From Bemisia tabaci (Eukaryota; Arthropoda; Insecta; Hemiptera; Aleyrodidae), in assembly GCF_918797505.1 (NCBI RefSeq), contig NC_092802.1, positions 21,659,883 through 21,723,882 on the forward strand: DNA of 64,000 nt, given 5' to 3'. Positions 22,254 to 33,059 of this stretch are shown here, piece by piece; the first letter of the stretch is position 1; each line of letters starts with the position of its first letter. The notes under the pieces were generated by a model. That model made no database searches, was not told where the DNA came from, and saw only the letters and a program-made list of their open reading frames with translations. A program made the position numbers and the translations under genes.

Positions 22254-22840
22254 GAATCAGTGAGTTCGAAAACACACCAACTCCGAAGAAAAAAATTGCT
22301 CAGGAAACACCTAAAACTGCGCAGCGGGCGAAGAAGTTAGTTTAAGAAAAACCTTTTTGGTGCCAAAGGACAAGTACTTAGAGACTTCGTAAAGCATCAA
22401 GTTGAAATCGATACACCATGTTTGATGACAGAGAATTAAGCGTTTAAAAATATCCGAGTTGGTGTGTTTTCGTTCTCACCGACTTTCAGATACCTACCGA
22501 TTTTTCTTAGTCCGCCCTGAAAAATGTATATTTTTCGACATAAATAACGCTTGAATATTTATTTATATGACTTGTTGGTACAAGGTATAATGAACCGAAA
22601 AAAGAAAACCGCAAAATCGGATGGTCACCCGTATCCCTTGAAATGGCCAAAAATTGGTATTTCCCATGAAATACTTCGATTTTTCCCTTTTCCCGTCGCT
22701 GTTTCGAGCACTTCCGATTGCAACTTTGAAATTTCCTTTTGCGTGCAGATGCTTCTACCCACAAGTGTTAGGTACTAAACCGTAGAAAAGTGAAAATCGA
22801 AAAAAACCCGAGTTGGTGTGTTTTCGAACTCACTGATTCA
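22254..22840. mobile_element. Family P element, complete copy
   Basis: TGAATCAGTGAGTTCGAAAA, then CACACCAACTC, at the left, with the exact complement at the right, 587 bp. The interior is not palindromic. Partial copies are at 14935-15118 and 23846-23890. Confidence 0.7.
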
Positions 22841-23725
22841 AATTTCCTCTGGCAAATCACTAATTTTCAGGACAATCTGAATATTTTTCTGCACATTTCT
22901 CAGATAATATTGTTCATAATTTTATTTAAAGTGTCTGAAAATTGCAAGGAAAAATATTCATAATTTTCCTCAAAAATAAAAATTTCATCCTAAGAAATTG
23001 GGCAACTCTCGAATGTTCATACGCAGGCCCGCCACAAGGGGGGGGGGGGGGGATACTGGGTCCTTGGTACCGGGGCCCGGGCCCTGGAGGGGCCCGTGAC
23101 GCAGGTGACAAACCACTACGAATTCATGTGTAACCCTTGTCTCGTAGGGAAAAGTGAAAAAATTACCCTAAAAATTCCGCAAAAGGTGAATAAAGTTTCA
23201 AAAACATGCTAGGGCACTATAAAATTTTTCTTACTTTTTTAGAGATTTTCAAGATTTTGAGTATATGTAGAATGATATTTTTAGTAACTGTGTTTCATTT
23301 TCTTCCGTTGTCGGATGCTAAGAGGCTCCTTTCTGAGCATCCTCGACTTCAATGGCTTAACTCCCTTGCCATAGACGTACGAAAGGGGAGTCCAGGGGGG
23401 CCCGGCTCCCCATAGAATTGAAAATTATCATCTGCCCCCTCAAAAAAAAATTTATAGATGTTTTGAATGCAACAATTCGAAAGTTTTTGGTGCTGAAAGT
23501 AAACAAAAAGGCGTAATTATTCTGCAGAAATTGATGGAAAATCTCCATCATAAGAGTTTCATAATGCGTCCAAATAGATTTAAAATTTCCAAAATTTCCC
23601 AGGGGAGGCCCCCCGGACACCCCCCCCCCCCCCTGTGCTAGGGGCCCGGGCCAGAAAATTGGTACCAGGGCCCGAGATGGGATGTGGCGGGCCTGTTCAT
23701 ACGGCGTTCTTCCTTAGCGCGGCAG
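22841..23725. mobile_element. Family C MITE split by a hAT-like element
   Basis: The left part runs from TTCCTCTGGCAAATCAC to GAATGTTCATACG at 23023. The right part resumes with TTCATACGGCGTTCTTCC and ends GCGCGGCAG at 23725. It is interrupted by 23024-23695 and overlaps the end of family P at its left. Confidence 0.75.
23024..23695. mobile_element. hAT-like non-autonomous element, 8-bp duplication
   Basis: Ends CAGGCCCGCCACA and TGTGGCGGGCCTG. It is flanked by TTCATACG at 23016-23023 and 23696-23703, a perfect 8-bp target duplication taken from the family C MITE it landed in. Near both ends are GGTACC and GGGCCCGGGCC blocks in inverted order. No transposase in 672 bp. Confidence 0.85.
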
Positions 23726-23815
23726 ATTTCGTAATTTCCCTAACTATAGATCGTAACTCCATCTCAATGTTGCCAAATTTTCTCCCGCAAATTTCACATT
23801 TAGTAACAAAGGAAA
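23722..23815. repeat. Fragment DD, inverted relative of 6225
   Basis: CAGATTTCGTAATTTCCCTA and CTCCATCTCAATGTTGCCAA are the reverse complement of 6225-6327. Confidence 0.55.
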
Positions 23816-23845
23816 TCTTTGGCATTTATGAATGAAAATTTCACT

Positions 23846-23890
23846 GATTCAAAAAACCCGAGTTGGTGTGTTTTGGAACTCACTGATTCA
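23846..23890. repeat. Family P right-end fragment
   Basis: CCCGAGTTGGTGTGTTTTGG then AACTCACTGATTCA matches the family P terminus at 22808-22839. Confidence 0.6.
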
Positions 23891-24068
23891 ATTTCTCTGG
23901 CGATCGTATTCCATCCATTCATGCGCTGGCCGTGCGGCCTCTTCCTGAATGGGTCGGTTTCCGCTGTTCATCCGAGGGTGTGCGATTACCAAATTCTGCA
24001 ATCTTTGATTTTCCATTGATGATGCAACGTGCCGATTAATCATTCCAAGCTGCCGGCATAATATGACT

Positions 24069-24147
24069 GGACGTATTTATGCTAAAAGGAACTATGTGCA
24101 TAGGGTTTGCGTGGAGGATAGTTCCTTTTAGCATAAATACGTTTACT
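24069..24147. repeat. Short hairpin repeat (family R)
   Basis: CGTATTTATGCTAAAAGGAA, then CTAT, pairs exactly with its complement ending TTTAGCATAAATACG, with a loop of about 33 bases. A diverged relative is at 42426-42565. Confidence 0.65.
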
Positions 24148-24148
24148 T

Positions 24149-24377
24149 CCCTGGAAAAAAAAACACATTGGATGTAGAATCCAGACTCTTGAAAACATTG
24201 ACAAGAAAAAATACACTTGAATCATTCAGATTTTTGCTTCAATCAAAAGGAAATCCGCTCAAATTAAGAGGCTTGGTTCTTGATTTAAGGAAAAATCCGA
24301 TTGAATCAAGATAATTTTTTCTTGACGATGTTTTTAAGAGTCTGGACTCTACATCAAATGTGTTTTTTTTTTCAGTG
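24149..24377. mobile_element. Family A MITE, copy 5
   Basis: CCTGGAAAAAAAAACACATT at the left and TTTTTTTTTTCAGTG at the right. It lies immediately beside hairpin repeat R. Confidence 0.8.
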
Positions 24378-24791
24378 TTCTTTTATTACGTGGACGTGAC
24401 CGATGGGTCTCCAGAGCTTCAAAGCGGTTCCCCCGCAACAATTTAAAAAAAACGCTTGAGCAACAAAATTAAAAGGCTGCGTCATCAAGTGGCCGAATTT
24501 TTTCCAGCCTCTTTGCCAAGAGTTGAGCGATTTTGACGTGTCTATGGTTCTGTAAACTAAATATTCTTCCTGGCAATGAGTAAACTTTCGTCATCGCAAG
24601 TAAGTTGAATTGCTTGTTTCAAAACATGCGGGGCTTCGCGGAATGAAATTATTTCGGGAAACGAAAATAACCAAATTCAACCGCGAATTTTCGGCGGAGG
24701 GAAATGTTTTTAGCGCGTGTTACTCAACTTCCAAAAAGAGCCCCGTAACCAGGAGCATGAGCATTTTCGATGTTACAATAGTAAAATATGA

Positions 24792-24990
24792 CACTGAAAA
24801 AAAATTCTCGGCGTTTTTACAAAGGTCCATTGGTACTTTCACCATCTCACTTTTTTTACCAGTTATTGGTTGTGTTACCAAGAAAGACTGGCAAGCTTAC
24901 CTAAAAACCGGTATTTTAACTGTTTTTTTCAGGTAAGAATACCACTTTTATTGGTAATCACTTCCCGGTAACTTTGCCATTTTATCTCGG
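24792..24990. repeat. CACTGAAAAAAA-type element, left part (LL)
   Basis: CACTGAAAAAAAATTCTCGG, then GTTTTTACAAAGGTCC, matches the start of the copy at 25990-26198. It has no matching right end before the GC-rich hairpin block at 25004. Confidence 0.5.
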
Positions 24991-25003
24991 TACTAGCCGT
25001 TCT

Positions 25004-25104
25004 GGGCGCGCTTCGCGCGCCCGTCACGCCTAGCCGGGGGCTACGCCCCCTGGACCCCCGGTCACTCGCTACGCGAGTGACATTCGGCTCGCTTCGCGAG
25101 CCGA
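25004..25104. repeat. Block of four perfect GC-rich hairpins
   Basis: Four short palindromes follow one another: 25004-25022 (GGGCGCGC-TTC-GCGCGCCC), 25036-25050 (GGGGGC-TAC-GCCCCC), 25062-25080 (TCACTCGC-TAC-GCGAGTGA) and 25084-25104 (TCGGCTCGC-TTC-GCGAGCCGA). All have a GC-TWC-GC core with a three-base loop. The block is about 75% GC in AT-rich surroundings. Its function is unknown. Hairpin arrays like this occur in bacterial and organellar DNA and in some transposon ends. I see no coding sequence. Confidence 0.7.
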
Positions 25105-25372
25105 TTTTGTAGTAGTTGCAAATTTTTTATCACTATATTTTGAAGATTTCATAGAAAACATTATGAAATTCTCACTCCACAATTAACTTGTAGAATAATA
25201 ATGGCAGGGCAAGAAATAGACTATATCTTAAAATGGACGGTTCCCACTTAGTAAAAACAGCCAACACCACGTGAAGGTGAGGAACCATCGTTAGCCACTT
25301 TTTTTTTTTTTTTCTTTCTTTACTTTTCTGAAAAAAATTTACTGAAATTTTAGTTGCGTCCCCTAAAAGGAA

Positions 25373-25585
25373 ACACGGAGAAAAAAATTTGTGCATGGAA
25401 CCCGAAGCTGAGATCATATGGATCTCTGAAGTTTTCGGATCACGCATCCGAAAAGTTAAGGTCCATCTGCCGAAGTTCGGGTCAGACAATTGAAGTAGTT
25501 CGGTATATACCGAAGATTTCAGGTCACACATCTGAAGTACTCGGTGCATACCGAAGTGCTTCAGATTTCTGACTCAGAGATTTAG
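25373..25585. repeat. Family B MITE, half or worn copy
   Basis: ACACGGAGAAAAAAATTTGT at the left and the shared GGATCTCTGAAGTTTTCGGA, CATCTGAAGTAC units. No CTCCGTGT end is found on the right. Confidence 0.65.
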
Positions 25586-25989
25586 GAAAAACACAGTAGA
25601 GAACCAAGGAAATCACAGTAGAACAGAGAAAAAAATACAGTCGAATAAATAAAGAAAACTATTATCGAAGAAATTCTAATTATTAGAAAGTAATTAGCTG
25701 GCGTAATCAATGCGTAGCTGCATAGGAGCATGAGCGAGATTTATCATCAACTGACCGCTGGCCGCTAGGTACCTGGGTGGGCGAGCGACAATACGTAAGC
25801 GGTGGCATATGGTTCGATTGACAGAGGAGTGGGGAACGGTCAGACGTAGGGGAAAGGTTCAGGCTGAACCGTTCAGCACAGCGCAGCGTCAGTCACCGGG
25901 TGGGGAAGAGAGTCCGGGAGGGGACACTTCCCCTCGAGTGAAATAGAAAAAGGCAGAATCCTTCGAAGTTTATATTAATGATGATAATT

Positions 25990-26198
25990 CTACCACAGTC
26001 GATAAAAAATATTGACGTTTTTACCAAGGTCCAGTAAAATTACCGAGAAAGTTCAATAATTTTACCGAGATTCTCGGTAAAATTACCAATTCCATAAATG
26101 GTAATTTTACCAAGAAAAACTGGGATCAAATAGAACTCTGAATTCTTGGTAATTTTACCCTTTTCTTAGTAAATACACAGAGATTTTTTTTTCAGTGA
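25990..26198. mobile_element. Family LL element, copy
   Basis: GACGTTTTTACCAAGGTCC near the left and ACACAGAGATTTTTTTTTCA, then GTG, at the right. The middle has mirrored AATTTTACCGAGA and TCTCGGTAAAATT. Confidence 0.55.
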
Positions 26199-27543
26199 AG
26201 GCTTTGAAGACGTTGGGAAATTTTCGGACCAAGATAGATTGGCGCTATCCTTCAATTTATCTTCCTAAAATAAGAAATAATGTTAAAAAAATGAAAGGAA
26301 AATAAATACGTACCTACATTTATGCATGATGCATGTTTCCCTATTATTCGTTTTCAAACTAAGACGCGAAGTTCTCATTGTTAGCGAGTCGGCACTTCTC
26401 GTGACAAAAGGTTTACATTTATAATTGTTTTTACATTTTTTTTTACACATTTTATTTTTATATAGACACCTACTTGGCGTAATCTGCCACGTCTTCGACG
26501 TGACAAGTATTTTTTAGAGCGCAGCAAGAAACAACCTACCTAGAGAACTGTTTTTACTCTAAGTTAGGTACTATACAAAATTCCTTTCAGTTGCATTCGC
26601 ATAATACAATGTGAACATTCAAGAGAATCGGGGTGCAAACGACGCAACCAACTCTTAACTCGTGCATTCCAAGACAAAAGAACGTAACTAAGTACATCTC
26701 AACATCGCAAAATTTTCCTCCGCAAGTTTTACGTTTAAAAGAACTGTTGGGTAACCATTGTCAACTGAAAACTCCACCGATTTTACTATTGATTCACAAA
26801 AATAAGCTAAATTTTGGACAGAGACTTCACAGTCACACTCCTGTTAAAAAAATTATTATCCCTCCCAGTCGATCTTCGTATTTTCTTTTCTTAAAAATTC
26901 TGTTCAAGCGCAACAATGATTCTGAATGCATCTATGCAAGCTCAAGGTTGCAATATATTGGTTAGAAATGAGAGAACCCACTCCAGTGTTGCTAAATTAG
27001 GTTAAAAAACGTGTTTTTTTCCGGCATCCTCGCCCTCGGCCTGCGTGGGTAGACTCTGGCAACGCATTTTCGGCGCAGGATTTAGGTTGATAAGAGTGGT
27101 CGTATAACAATAAATAAAATATGTGCACTTACAGCGCACGTCGAACTTTTTATTAGTTTTTTTTCCTTCTTTCTTGTTAATAGAAGGAATCAGCCTCGGT
27201 GATTTGGGCTATTACCAACTGTTCAATGAGAGAATGCACTGTGTAAAGGGGTTAGTAACACTGCGCAATGCACGTTTGCACTACCCGAAAGACGTAGGTA
27301 TTACACTCACGAACGGAAGCGCGAAAGTTCAGATGTTGCTGAAAAGCTGATTGTTTACATGAGAGATTGGAGATCCATCACATTCCTCCTAGCGAGGCGA
27401 TAAGTGTTCGTAGAGGTGTCTAACAAGTTTACTGCAAGATGATTTGGATGATAGTTGAGGTTATCCAAATATTTACGATGCATGACGACAACAGGAAATA
27501 TTACATGCAAAATGGGTTTCTTAAAGTTGACGGGCGAACTTAC
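26199..27543 (-). other. Start of the putative slit first intron
   Basis: It lies directly downstream (minus strand) of the slit-like exon, whose GTAAGT donor is at 27543-27538. No second LRR exon and no repeat of the main families is seen. Short plus-strand open frames at 26633-26965 and 27123-27350 match no family I know. Confidence 0.4.
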
Positions 27544-27761
27544 AATTTTTCAGCAGTCGACGGGATGTTCTTCGGGATCTGGGTGAGTCCCCGATGGGAG
27601 CAGTCGATCGCAAGTCCGGTACAGGTGCAGGACCAGGGACAAACGGTAAGCTCGGTAAAAAATCCACCCTTGCTCACCGCGTTGGGCTCCAAAAGCGCGT
27701 GACCTGAGGCCGAAGCCCCCCAGCCCAAACACAAACACAACAACACCACTCGCGCACACAT
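27544..27761 (-). CDS. sli: First coding exon of a Slit-like LRR protein
   Basis: This exon encodes 72 residues plus two bases. Residues 1-22 are a hydrophobic signal peptide (MCARVVLLCLCLGWGASA). Residues 41-54 have the LRR N-terminal cap spacing CxxxCxCxxxxxxC. They are followed by CSHRGLTQIPKNIPS, which agrees closely with the start of the first LRR block of insect Slit. Slit is a secreted midline guidance ligand for Robo receptors. The start is the first possible: an in-frame TGA lies four codons upstream. The exon ends in GTAAGT with split phase (TT of a Leu codon). No following LRR exon is seen down to base 1, so intron 1 would exceed 27 kb. It could instead be an orphaned exon or another LRR protein, but the motif match favours Slit. 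Confidence 0.72.
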
Positions 27762-28135
27762 CGCGCAGAGTCACGCAGAGACACGGGGAAACATCAGAAA
27801 CACAGAGAGGAAACACACGTGAAAGCCGATTGGGAAAGCCACTACATCTTTCGGGGACACGACACCACACTACTGCGAAAGTTCGGGGGGTTTTGGAGGT
27901 TAGAGACGACGCGAAATGCACCGGGGTACGGAGTCGAAACGAACGTGCGTCCTGCGGCCAGGACAGTCTCACGCAACTGAAGTTACGAGACGCGGCGGCT
28001 GCGGCGAGAGCTATCTCGGCTATCTGCCGGTTGAGTGCAGTGCGCTTCGCGGCGGAGACGCTAGGTGGCGGTAGCGGGTGAGAGGTGCAGCTTGAGTCCG
28101 AGTCCCTTTAGGTGCAGCGGGCAGCGTTAGCGCGT
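27762..28135 (-). promoter_or_regulatory. GC-rich leader and probable promoter of the slit exon
   Basis: The sequence upstream of the start codon is clearly richer in G, C and CpG than its surroundings (especially 27860-28130), as expected for a 5' leader and core promoter. I see no convincing TATA box, so the start site is not placed. An overlapping 140-codon minus-strand frame at 27550-27972 is only a shadow of this GC-rich stretch. Confidence 0.4.
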
Positions 28136-28333
28136 TAGGGGTGGCGATTTTTTCGAATACATAAATCGATTTTGGGAAATCGATTTGATTTTATAATTGG
28201 ACTAATAAAATCCATTTCAGAACGAATTGATTTTGAAACCTTTGAAAACTCCAGTACGGCGCCAAAAGCCAACCACTACTAAACCTGAACTTGAGATAAC
28301 GTTCAGGTATCACAGCGCCATACTGCCGATGTA

Positions 28334-28587
28334 CTGCCGTGCTAAGGATAAACGCCGTATGAACATTCGAGAGTTGCCAAATTGCCCCGGATAAAACATG
28401 TGTTTTTGAGAACGATTATGCGTATTTTTCCTTGAAATGTTCAGACATTTTAAACGAAATTGCGCACAAAATTGTCTGAAAAATATTGAAGAGAAAAGTT
28501 CACGATTTTCTAACTAAATTAAGGTTTTATTGAAGGGAATTTAGCAACGTCTGAAGGTTCATACGTTGTTCTTCCCTAGCACGGCAG
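28334..28587. mobile_element. Family C MITE, full copy
   Basis: CTGCCGTGCTAAGGATAAAC at the left, TCTTCCCTAGCACGGCAG at the right, mirrored arms, 254 bp. It is the first repeat upstream of the slit-like promoter. Confidence 0.8.
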
Positions 28588-28598
28588 CATGGAGGAAA

Positions 28599-28864
28599 TC
28601 GACGGTGAAACTACCAGACCACTTACTTCGGTTTGCGACGTTGTAAACTTCCTGTCATATCACATTTTTTGAATGAAATACTACTCAGCGTCAATTCCTT
28701 GAAACTTCCGTGGGTTTTCTTCTCTATGCTAAGAGGAATCTAAGAGAATTTCAAGGAATGATAGGATTGATGATGATGGCTTGTCCTCTATCAAAAAATA
28801 AAAGGGGAGCGGCGATTTTTAAACATCGCAAACGAGATAGTTAGTCTGGTGGTTTCACCGTCGA
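28599..28864. mobile_element. Inverted-end repeat (family Y/U)
   Basis: TCGACGGTGAAACTACCAGA, then CCAC, faces GTCTGGTGGTTTCACCGTCG. Inner ACTTCCTGTCATA and ACATCGCAAACGAGATA resemble 17640-17690 and 54784-55036. Confidence 0.55.
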
Positions 28865-29133
28865 AATAGACGTTAGTCACTTTAGCCTATCTTTAGTCTA
28901 TGATAGAGACCACGCCTTGTGCGACACTTAAACGTGGGTAATTACGATTTTTTTCAACAAGTCGGTTCCGGCTTGGAACATCGAGTCTCATTCTAAATCG
29001 ATCCGATTTGGTGGATTGGGCGCAAGAAATTGATTTTTCAAAAAATCGATCAAAAATCGCCATCTTTCTAGTAGTGTGGTGTGATAACGATAAAATGCCG
29101 GCTAGAAAACTTGTGTATACTCGTGGAAATCTG

Positions 29134-29346
29134 CACTGAAAAAAAAAAAAAAAATTTTGCCGCCAAGAAGTATTTCTTCTTAAATCAAAAATTTTGCTGT
29201 TAAATATAAGCTACTTTTTTGCTTAGCGCAATAAGCATTATTTTTCTTGTATCAAGAAAAAGTCAGCTTAAAACAAGATAAAAAAAAATTCTTGGCGGCA
29301 AATTCAAGAAATATCATGCTTGATCTAAGCTACTTTTTTTTCAGTG
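29134..29346. mobile_element. CACTGAAAAAA palindromic MITE
   Basis: CACTGAAAAAAAAAAAA at the left and TTTTTTTTCAGTG at the right. GCCGCCAAGAA and TTCTTGGCGGC face each other, as do AAGCTACTTTTTTGC-type blocks. Confidence 0.65.
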
Positions 29347-29692
29347 TGTGATGATCCAAAAAAAGAAATTTGAGGATACCTAGTGATAGACGTAATCACA
29401 TGCAGAGATGGAAAGTTATTAGGTCAGGCACAAATGTAATGAATATTAAATTAAATTCCGGAAATTGTTTTATATTATGTGTGTTGTGGGGTCCTAAAAT
29501 TAGGGTTCACTTTGCACCATTTCTAAGGTACGTATCTATTGCCTTCATCTTAAATTTTTTGGCCTGAAGTCGCTATTTTTCTCGGTTTTTCGTCTAATAT
29601 TCGGCAAGGAAGTCACTTTTACGTCACAATACCTCTTGGCGAAATGAAAGCTATTGAAATTTTCTTACAAGTGAGTCGAATGCACTATTTCT

Positions 29693-30003
29693 ACACGGAG
29701 AAAAAAACTTCGTGCATGGGACCCGAATTTGAGGTCATATGGACCTCTGAAGTTTTCGGATCACGCATCCGAACACTTGAGGTCCAACTGCCGAAGTTTG
29801 GGTCAGACATCTGAAGTACTTAGGTACATACCGAAGGGTTCGGGTCACACACCTGAAGTACTCAGTACATACCGAGATACTTCAGGTGTTTGACCCGAAC
29901 TTCGGCAGTTGGACCTCAAGTTTTTGGATGCGTGATCCGAAAACTTCAGAGATCCATATGACCTCAACTTCGGGTCCCATGCACAAAGTTTTTTTCTCCG
30001 TGT
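29693..30003. mobile_element. Family B MITE, full copy
   Basis: ACACGGAGAAAAAAACTTCG and its complement at the far end. The arms are almost perfect mirrors (GTCATATGGA, CTCTGAAGTTTTCGGATCAC), 311 bp. Confidence 0.8.
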
Positions 30004-30086
30004 ATGCGATTTACCGTTTCCGAACGCCGCAAAGTAGGGCTTTTGCACTCAAAATCGGCCGAAATCGGCACTTCCTAGTACGTAAC

Positions 30087-30447
30087 TCCTACGACAACGG
30101 TTCAGTTGCGCTGGTCACAAAATCGTGTTTTGTTGCTTTATTCTTGCAGATCAACTAAAAGTGATAAGATCTGTCCAAACAGCAACTTTTTACGTTGAAT
30201 ATTAGCCGAGGTATCGCGCCTTGAAAAACTCGATTTATGAAGTTATCCACAGCGGTATAGTTCTTACCATGTTATGCACCACCGCGGTGGATGACGTCAA
30301 AAACGCGCCTTTTCAAAGGACGATATCTCGGTTGATATTCAACATAGAAAGTTGATGTTGGGGAAGATTTTCTTATTTTTAGCTAATCTACAGGAATTAA
30401 GCATCAAAACACAATTCTGTTATCAGCGCAACTGGCCCATTCTTCTT
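30087..30447. mobile_element. Inverted-repeat element (family X)
   Basis: GTTCAGTTGCGCTGGTCACA at the left faces GTTATCAGCGCAACTGG at the right. AAAATCGTGTTTTGTTGCTT pairs imperfectly with AAGCATCAAAACACAATTCT. A GCACCACCGCGGTGGATG hairpin lies off centre. Confidence 0.55.
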
Positions 30448-30575
30448 TTTTCTTTAAGAAAGATTTGCAACGAACCTTTTATCTCTAGATGGTGATTTTC
30501 ATTCGACCCCAAAGATTCACCACCTCAATCTACGTGAATTTTTTTAAAAATAACCGTAAAATTGAAAATTCAGCA

Positions 30576-31036
30576 CAGGCACGTAGCCAGGATTTTGTTT
30601 CGAGGGTGACTTGGTCGGGTGAGCAGGGTTCTCTCCCCCCCCCCCCCCCGCCCTCATCGGGGTGCTTCGGTTATGCTTCGGGGGTATGGAATAACCGTCA
30701 GTTTAGAGGGGGGTTCGAGGGGGCTCCCCCGGCAAATTTTTGAAATTTTAATTCTGTTTGGACGCATTCTGAGGCTTCCGTGGTGCAGATTTTCCACCAA
30801 TTTCTGCGGAAAAATTACGTAGGTGTCTTTTTTTACTTTCAGCCAACGATACCTTCAAATTGTTGCATTCAACACATCTAGCTAATTTTTGAAATATTAA
30901 ATCTATTTCGACGCATTTTGAAAGTTCAAACTCTCGCCTTTTTGTATTTACTGTCTCCCCTTTTCTTCATTTGTTCCCACCTTTTTTGCTTTCAGAGGGG
31001 GCTTGAGCCCCCCAAGCCCTCGTGGCTACGTGCCTG
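30576..31036. mobile_element. Element with CAGGCACGTAGCCAGG ends (KK)
   Basis: Starts CAGGCACGTAGCCAGGATTT and ends CTCGTGGCTACGTGCCTG. The interior has C runs and CATTCTGAGG-type sequence and no transposase. CAGGCRCGTAGCC-type ends are typical of hAT-like non-autonomous elements as I remember them. I find no clear target duplication. Confidence 0.6.
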
Positions 31037-31403
31037 CTTTAGCAGACAAATATATACATACTAGGCTATTTCTGAGCAGCAGTTGAGTGGTTTGTCTCGT
31101 CGGCCTTGGAAGGAGGACGCATGGAAGGAAAACGGAGAAATAAAAGCTCGGTGGAAGTTGGTGGCTCGGCTCGGCCCTCGGCGCGCGATAGGGGGTCGGA
31201 GCCCGGCTGAAAAGCGACGTGCCGCTGAAAGATCCAGCCGGATTATCTGATTGCCGAATCCCGATTGACTACCGCACCTGGGCACAGCGCACAATGCCAG
31301 CGCAGCTTGACTTGCCATCGCATCATCGGCCGACTCACCCGATCTCACAATACCACCGTCGAGTTGTCATTCTCACCATCTCATCTCAGCGCGGCCTACA
31401 CGG
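31037..31403. other. No gene recognised
   Basis: GC-richer single-copy stretch. Overlapping short frames on both strands match no family I know. Confidence 0.35.
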
Positions 31404-31567
31404 CAGTGGCGTGGCGTGAATTGCGATATATCGATTGTGGTGCCATTTAAACCTATGAAAAAAGATCGATTATCAGGGTGTTCGCAGCGAACACCTTAGT
31501 AATTGATTCTTTACCACAGCTTCAAATGGCGAGATGTCGATAATCGATTATTCACGCCACGCCACTG
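31404..31567. mobile_element. MITE family CC with 6-bp duplication
   Basis: CAGTGGCGTGGCGTGAATT and its complement at the right end, 164 bp. It is flanked by ACACGG on both sides (31398-31403 and 31568-31573). The central GGTGTTCGCAGCGAACACC is a perfect hairpin. Confidence 0.8.
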
Positions 31568-32157
31568 ACACGGTAAGAAAAAGTAACCGACATTTTGTGC
31601 TAATATGGGATGCAACAGCGCAACACTAGGGTGGAGCGTTTTTGGGTTTTTTTTTTTTTTCATTTCGAAAATGGACATAGCACAAAAGTGGCGAAATGGT
31701 CTAAAACTAAAGCCTGAATTTTCCTGAATTTTTTCGTCAACGCTTAGGCCGCCCGGATTGACTTTGACGTCAAAATTAGCGGAAAATCCAGGTTTTTTGA
31801 CGATAACTTGGCAACAATGACAAATACGACAAAAATGCATAGGATTTAAGATGTTGGAGATTAAATTTCCAACAAATCACTTTCTTATCGTTTTGTCTGT
31901 AAGTGCAACTGTTTTAGCGTAAAATTCGAAAATCCGTATTTTTCCGGAATGGCACAAATTCTCGTTCAGTCCAGGAGAAATACGGGAGAAAGAGGGCTAA
32001 CTCGGAACAAATTGCGTGATAGACTTTTCCTACAAGAATACCATCATCGGGTTGGCCTGAAACACAAAACATACAAAATGTTTTCCACGGCTCCACCGCA
32101 GAACAGTGCAACACACAAAATAACATAACCCGCAAGCCTTTGCTTGCTCTAGAGCTT
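31568..32157. other. No gene recognised
   Basis: AT-rich sequence with a T-run at about 31647-31660. The 109-codon minus frame at 31511-31840 matches nothing I know. Confidence 0.35.
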
Positions 32158-32417
32158 CCCAGCGGGCCGACTACTGAAATTTATCGACAAAGCTATAGAC
32201 AAAGAGGACAAAAGGGAAACTATTGGTAGAAACAGGAGGTTGCAACGGACAAAAGAGGTAGGTTGACTGACTAACGGCAACCCACAAGAGACCCTGTAGT
32301 TACTCCATCAATCTCTAGTCTATTAGAACCACCCATTTCAAGCAATAGAATCGTTCCATACTCCCTATGTCCTTTTCGTCTAGTGCTTTGTCTATCGATT
32401 CTAATAATCAGTTCCCA
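32158..32417. mobile_element. Family Q MITE, copy 2
   Basis: CCCAGCGGGCCGACTACTGA at the left, ATAATCAGTTCCCAG at the right, sharing GACAAAGCTATAGACAAAG and GAACCACCCATTTCAA with copy 1 at 12318. Confidence 0.65.
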
Positions 32418-32655
32418 GTCCTTCCATTGTTTTCTGCGCTAAATTCACCGCAAACTGTACCAAAGTCAACACAAGTTGGTTTGTGTTCGACTCCCTTTTA
32501 ATCAAAAGTAACACAAGAACACAAATATTTTTCTCAGGATAGCTATCGGAAGAATTATACAGGATGAGTACCGTCGAGAGCCAATGCGCCTTCAAATCCA
32601 GTATTCGGCAACACAACCGACAGCAGGTCCAAAATCACATGGATCGAGCGCATTT

Positions 32656-32908
32656 GAACCGTGTTTAGCAGAGAGGAACCAAGCCACATCAGCTGTTGCC
32701 AAATTTAGTTTGGCGATGTAATTTTCTACAAGAGAACGTTCGTGCGGATCCTATGAAAATACTGAGGAATCTACTTCGTACTATGCAGCAAATTCACTGA
32801 TCTTTGCACAAAAGTCCGCACAACCGTTTTCATGTAAAAAATAAAATTGCCCAATTAAATTTGGCAGAAGCTGGATGTGATTTGGTTTCTTTCTGCATAA
32901 CGCGTTCC
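32656..32908. mobile_element. Family EE MITE, copy 2
   Basis: GAACCGTGTTTAGCAGAGAG at the left, TTTCTGCATAACGCGTTC at the right. More diverged than the copy at 6403. Confidence 0.6.
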
Positions 32909-32934
32909 ATTTAACAGAAGGAAACCAGCTCGAT

Positions 32935-33039
32935 TGCAGTGATTCAATTCAAGGCAAAATTGGATTGAATCAAGAGTATTTTTTCTTGTCAATTTTATTA
33001 AGAGTCTGGACTCTTGATCCGAGCGACTTTTTTCCAGTG
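32935..33039. repeat. Family A MITE, right half
   Basis: ATTGAATCAAGAGTATTTTT, AAGAGTCTGGACTCT and TTTTTTCCAGTG match the right half of family A. The left half is missing. Confidence 0.7.
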
Positions 33040-33059
33040 AATAATTATTTTCTGAGAGT

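Noticed and set aside
27550..27972. 140-codon minus-strand frame overlapping the slit-like exon
   Set aside because: It is in another frame of the GC-rich leader. The slit frame has signal peptide and cysteine spacing.
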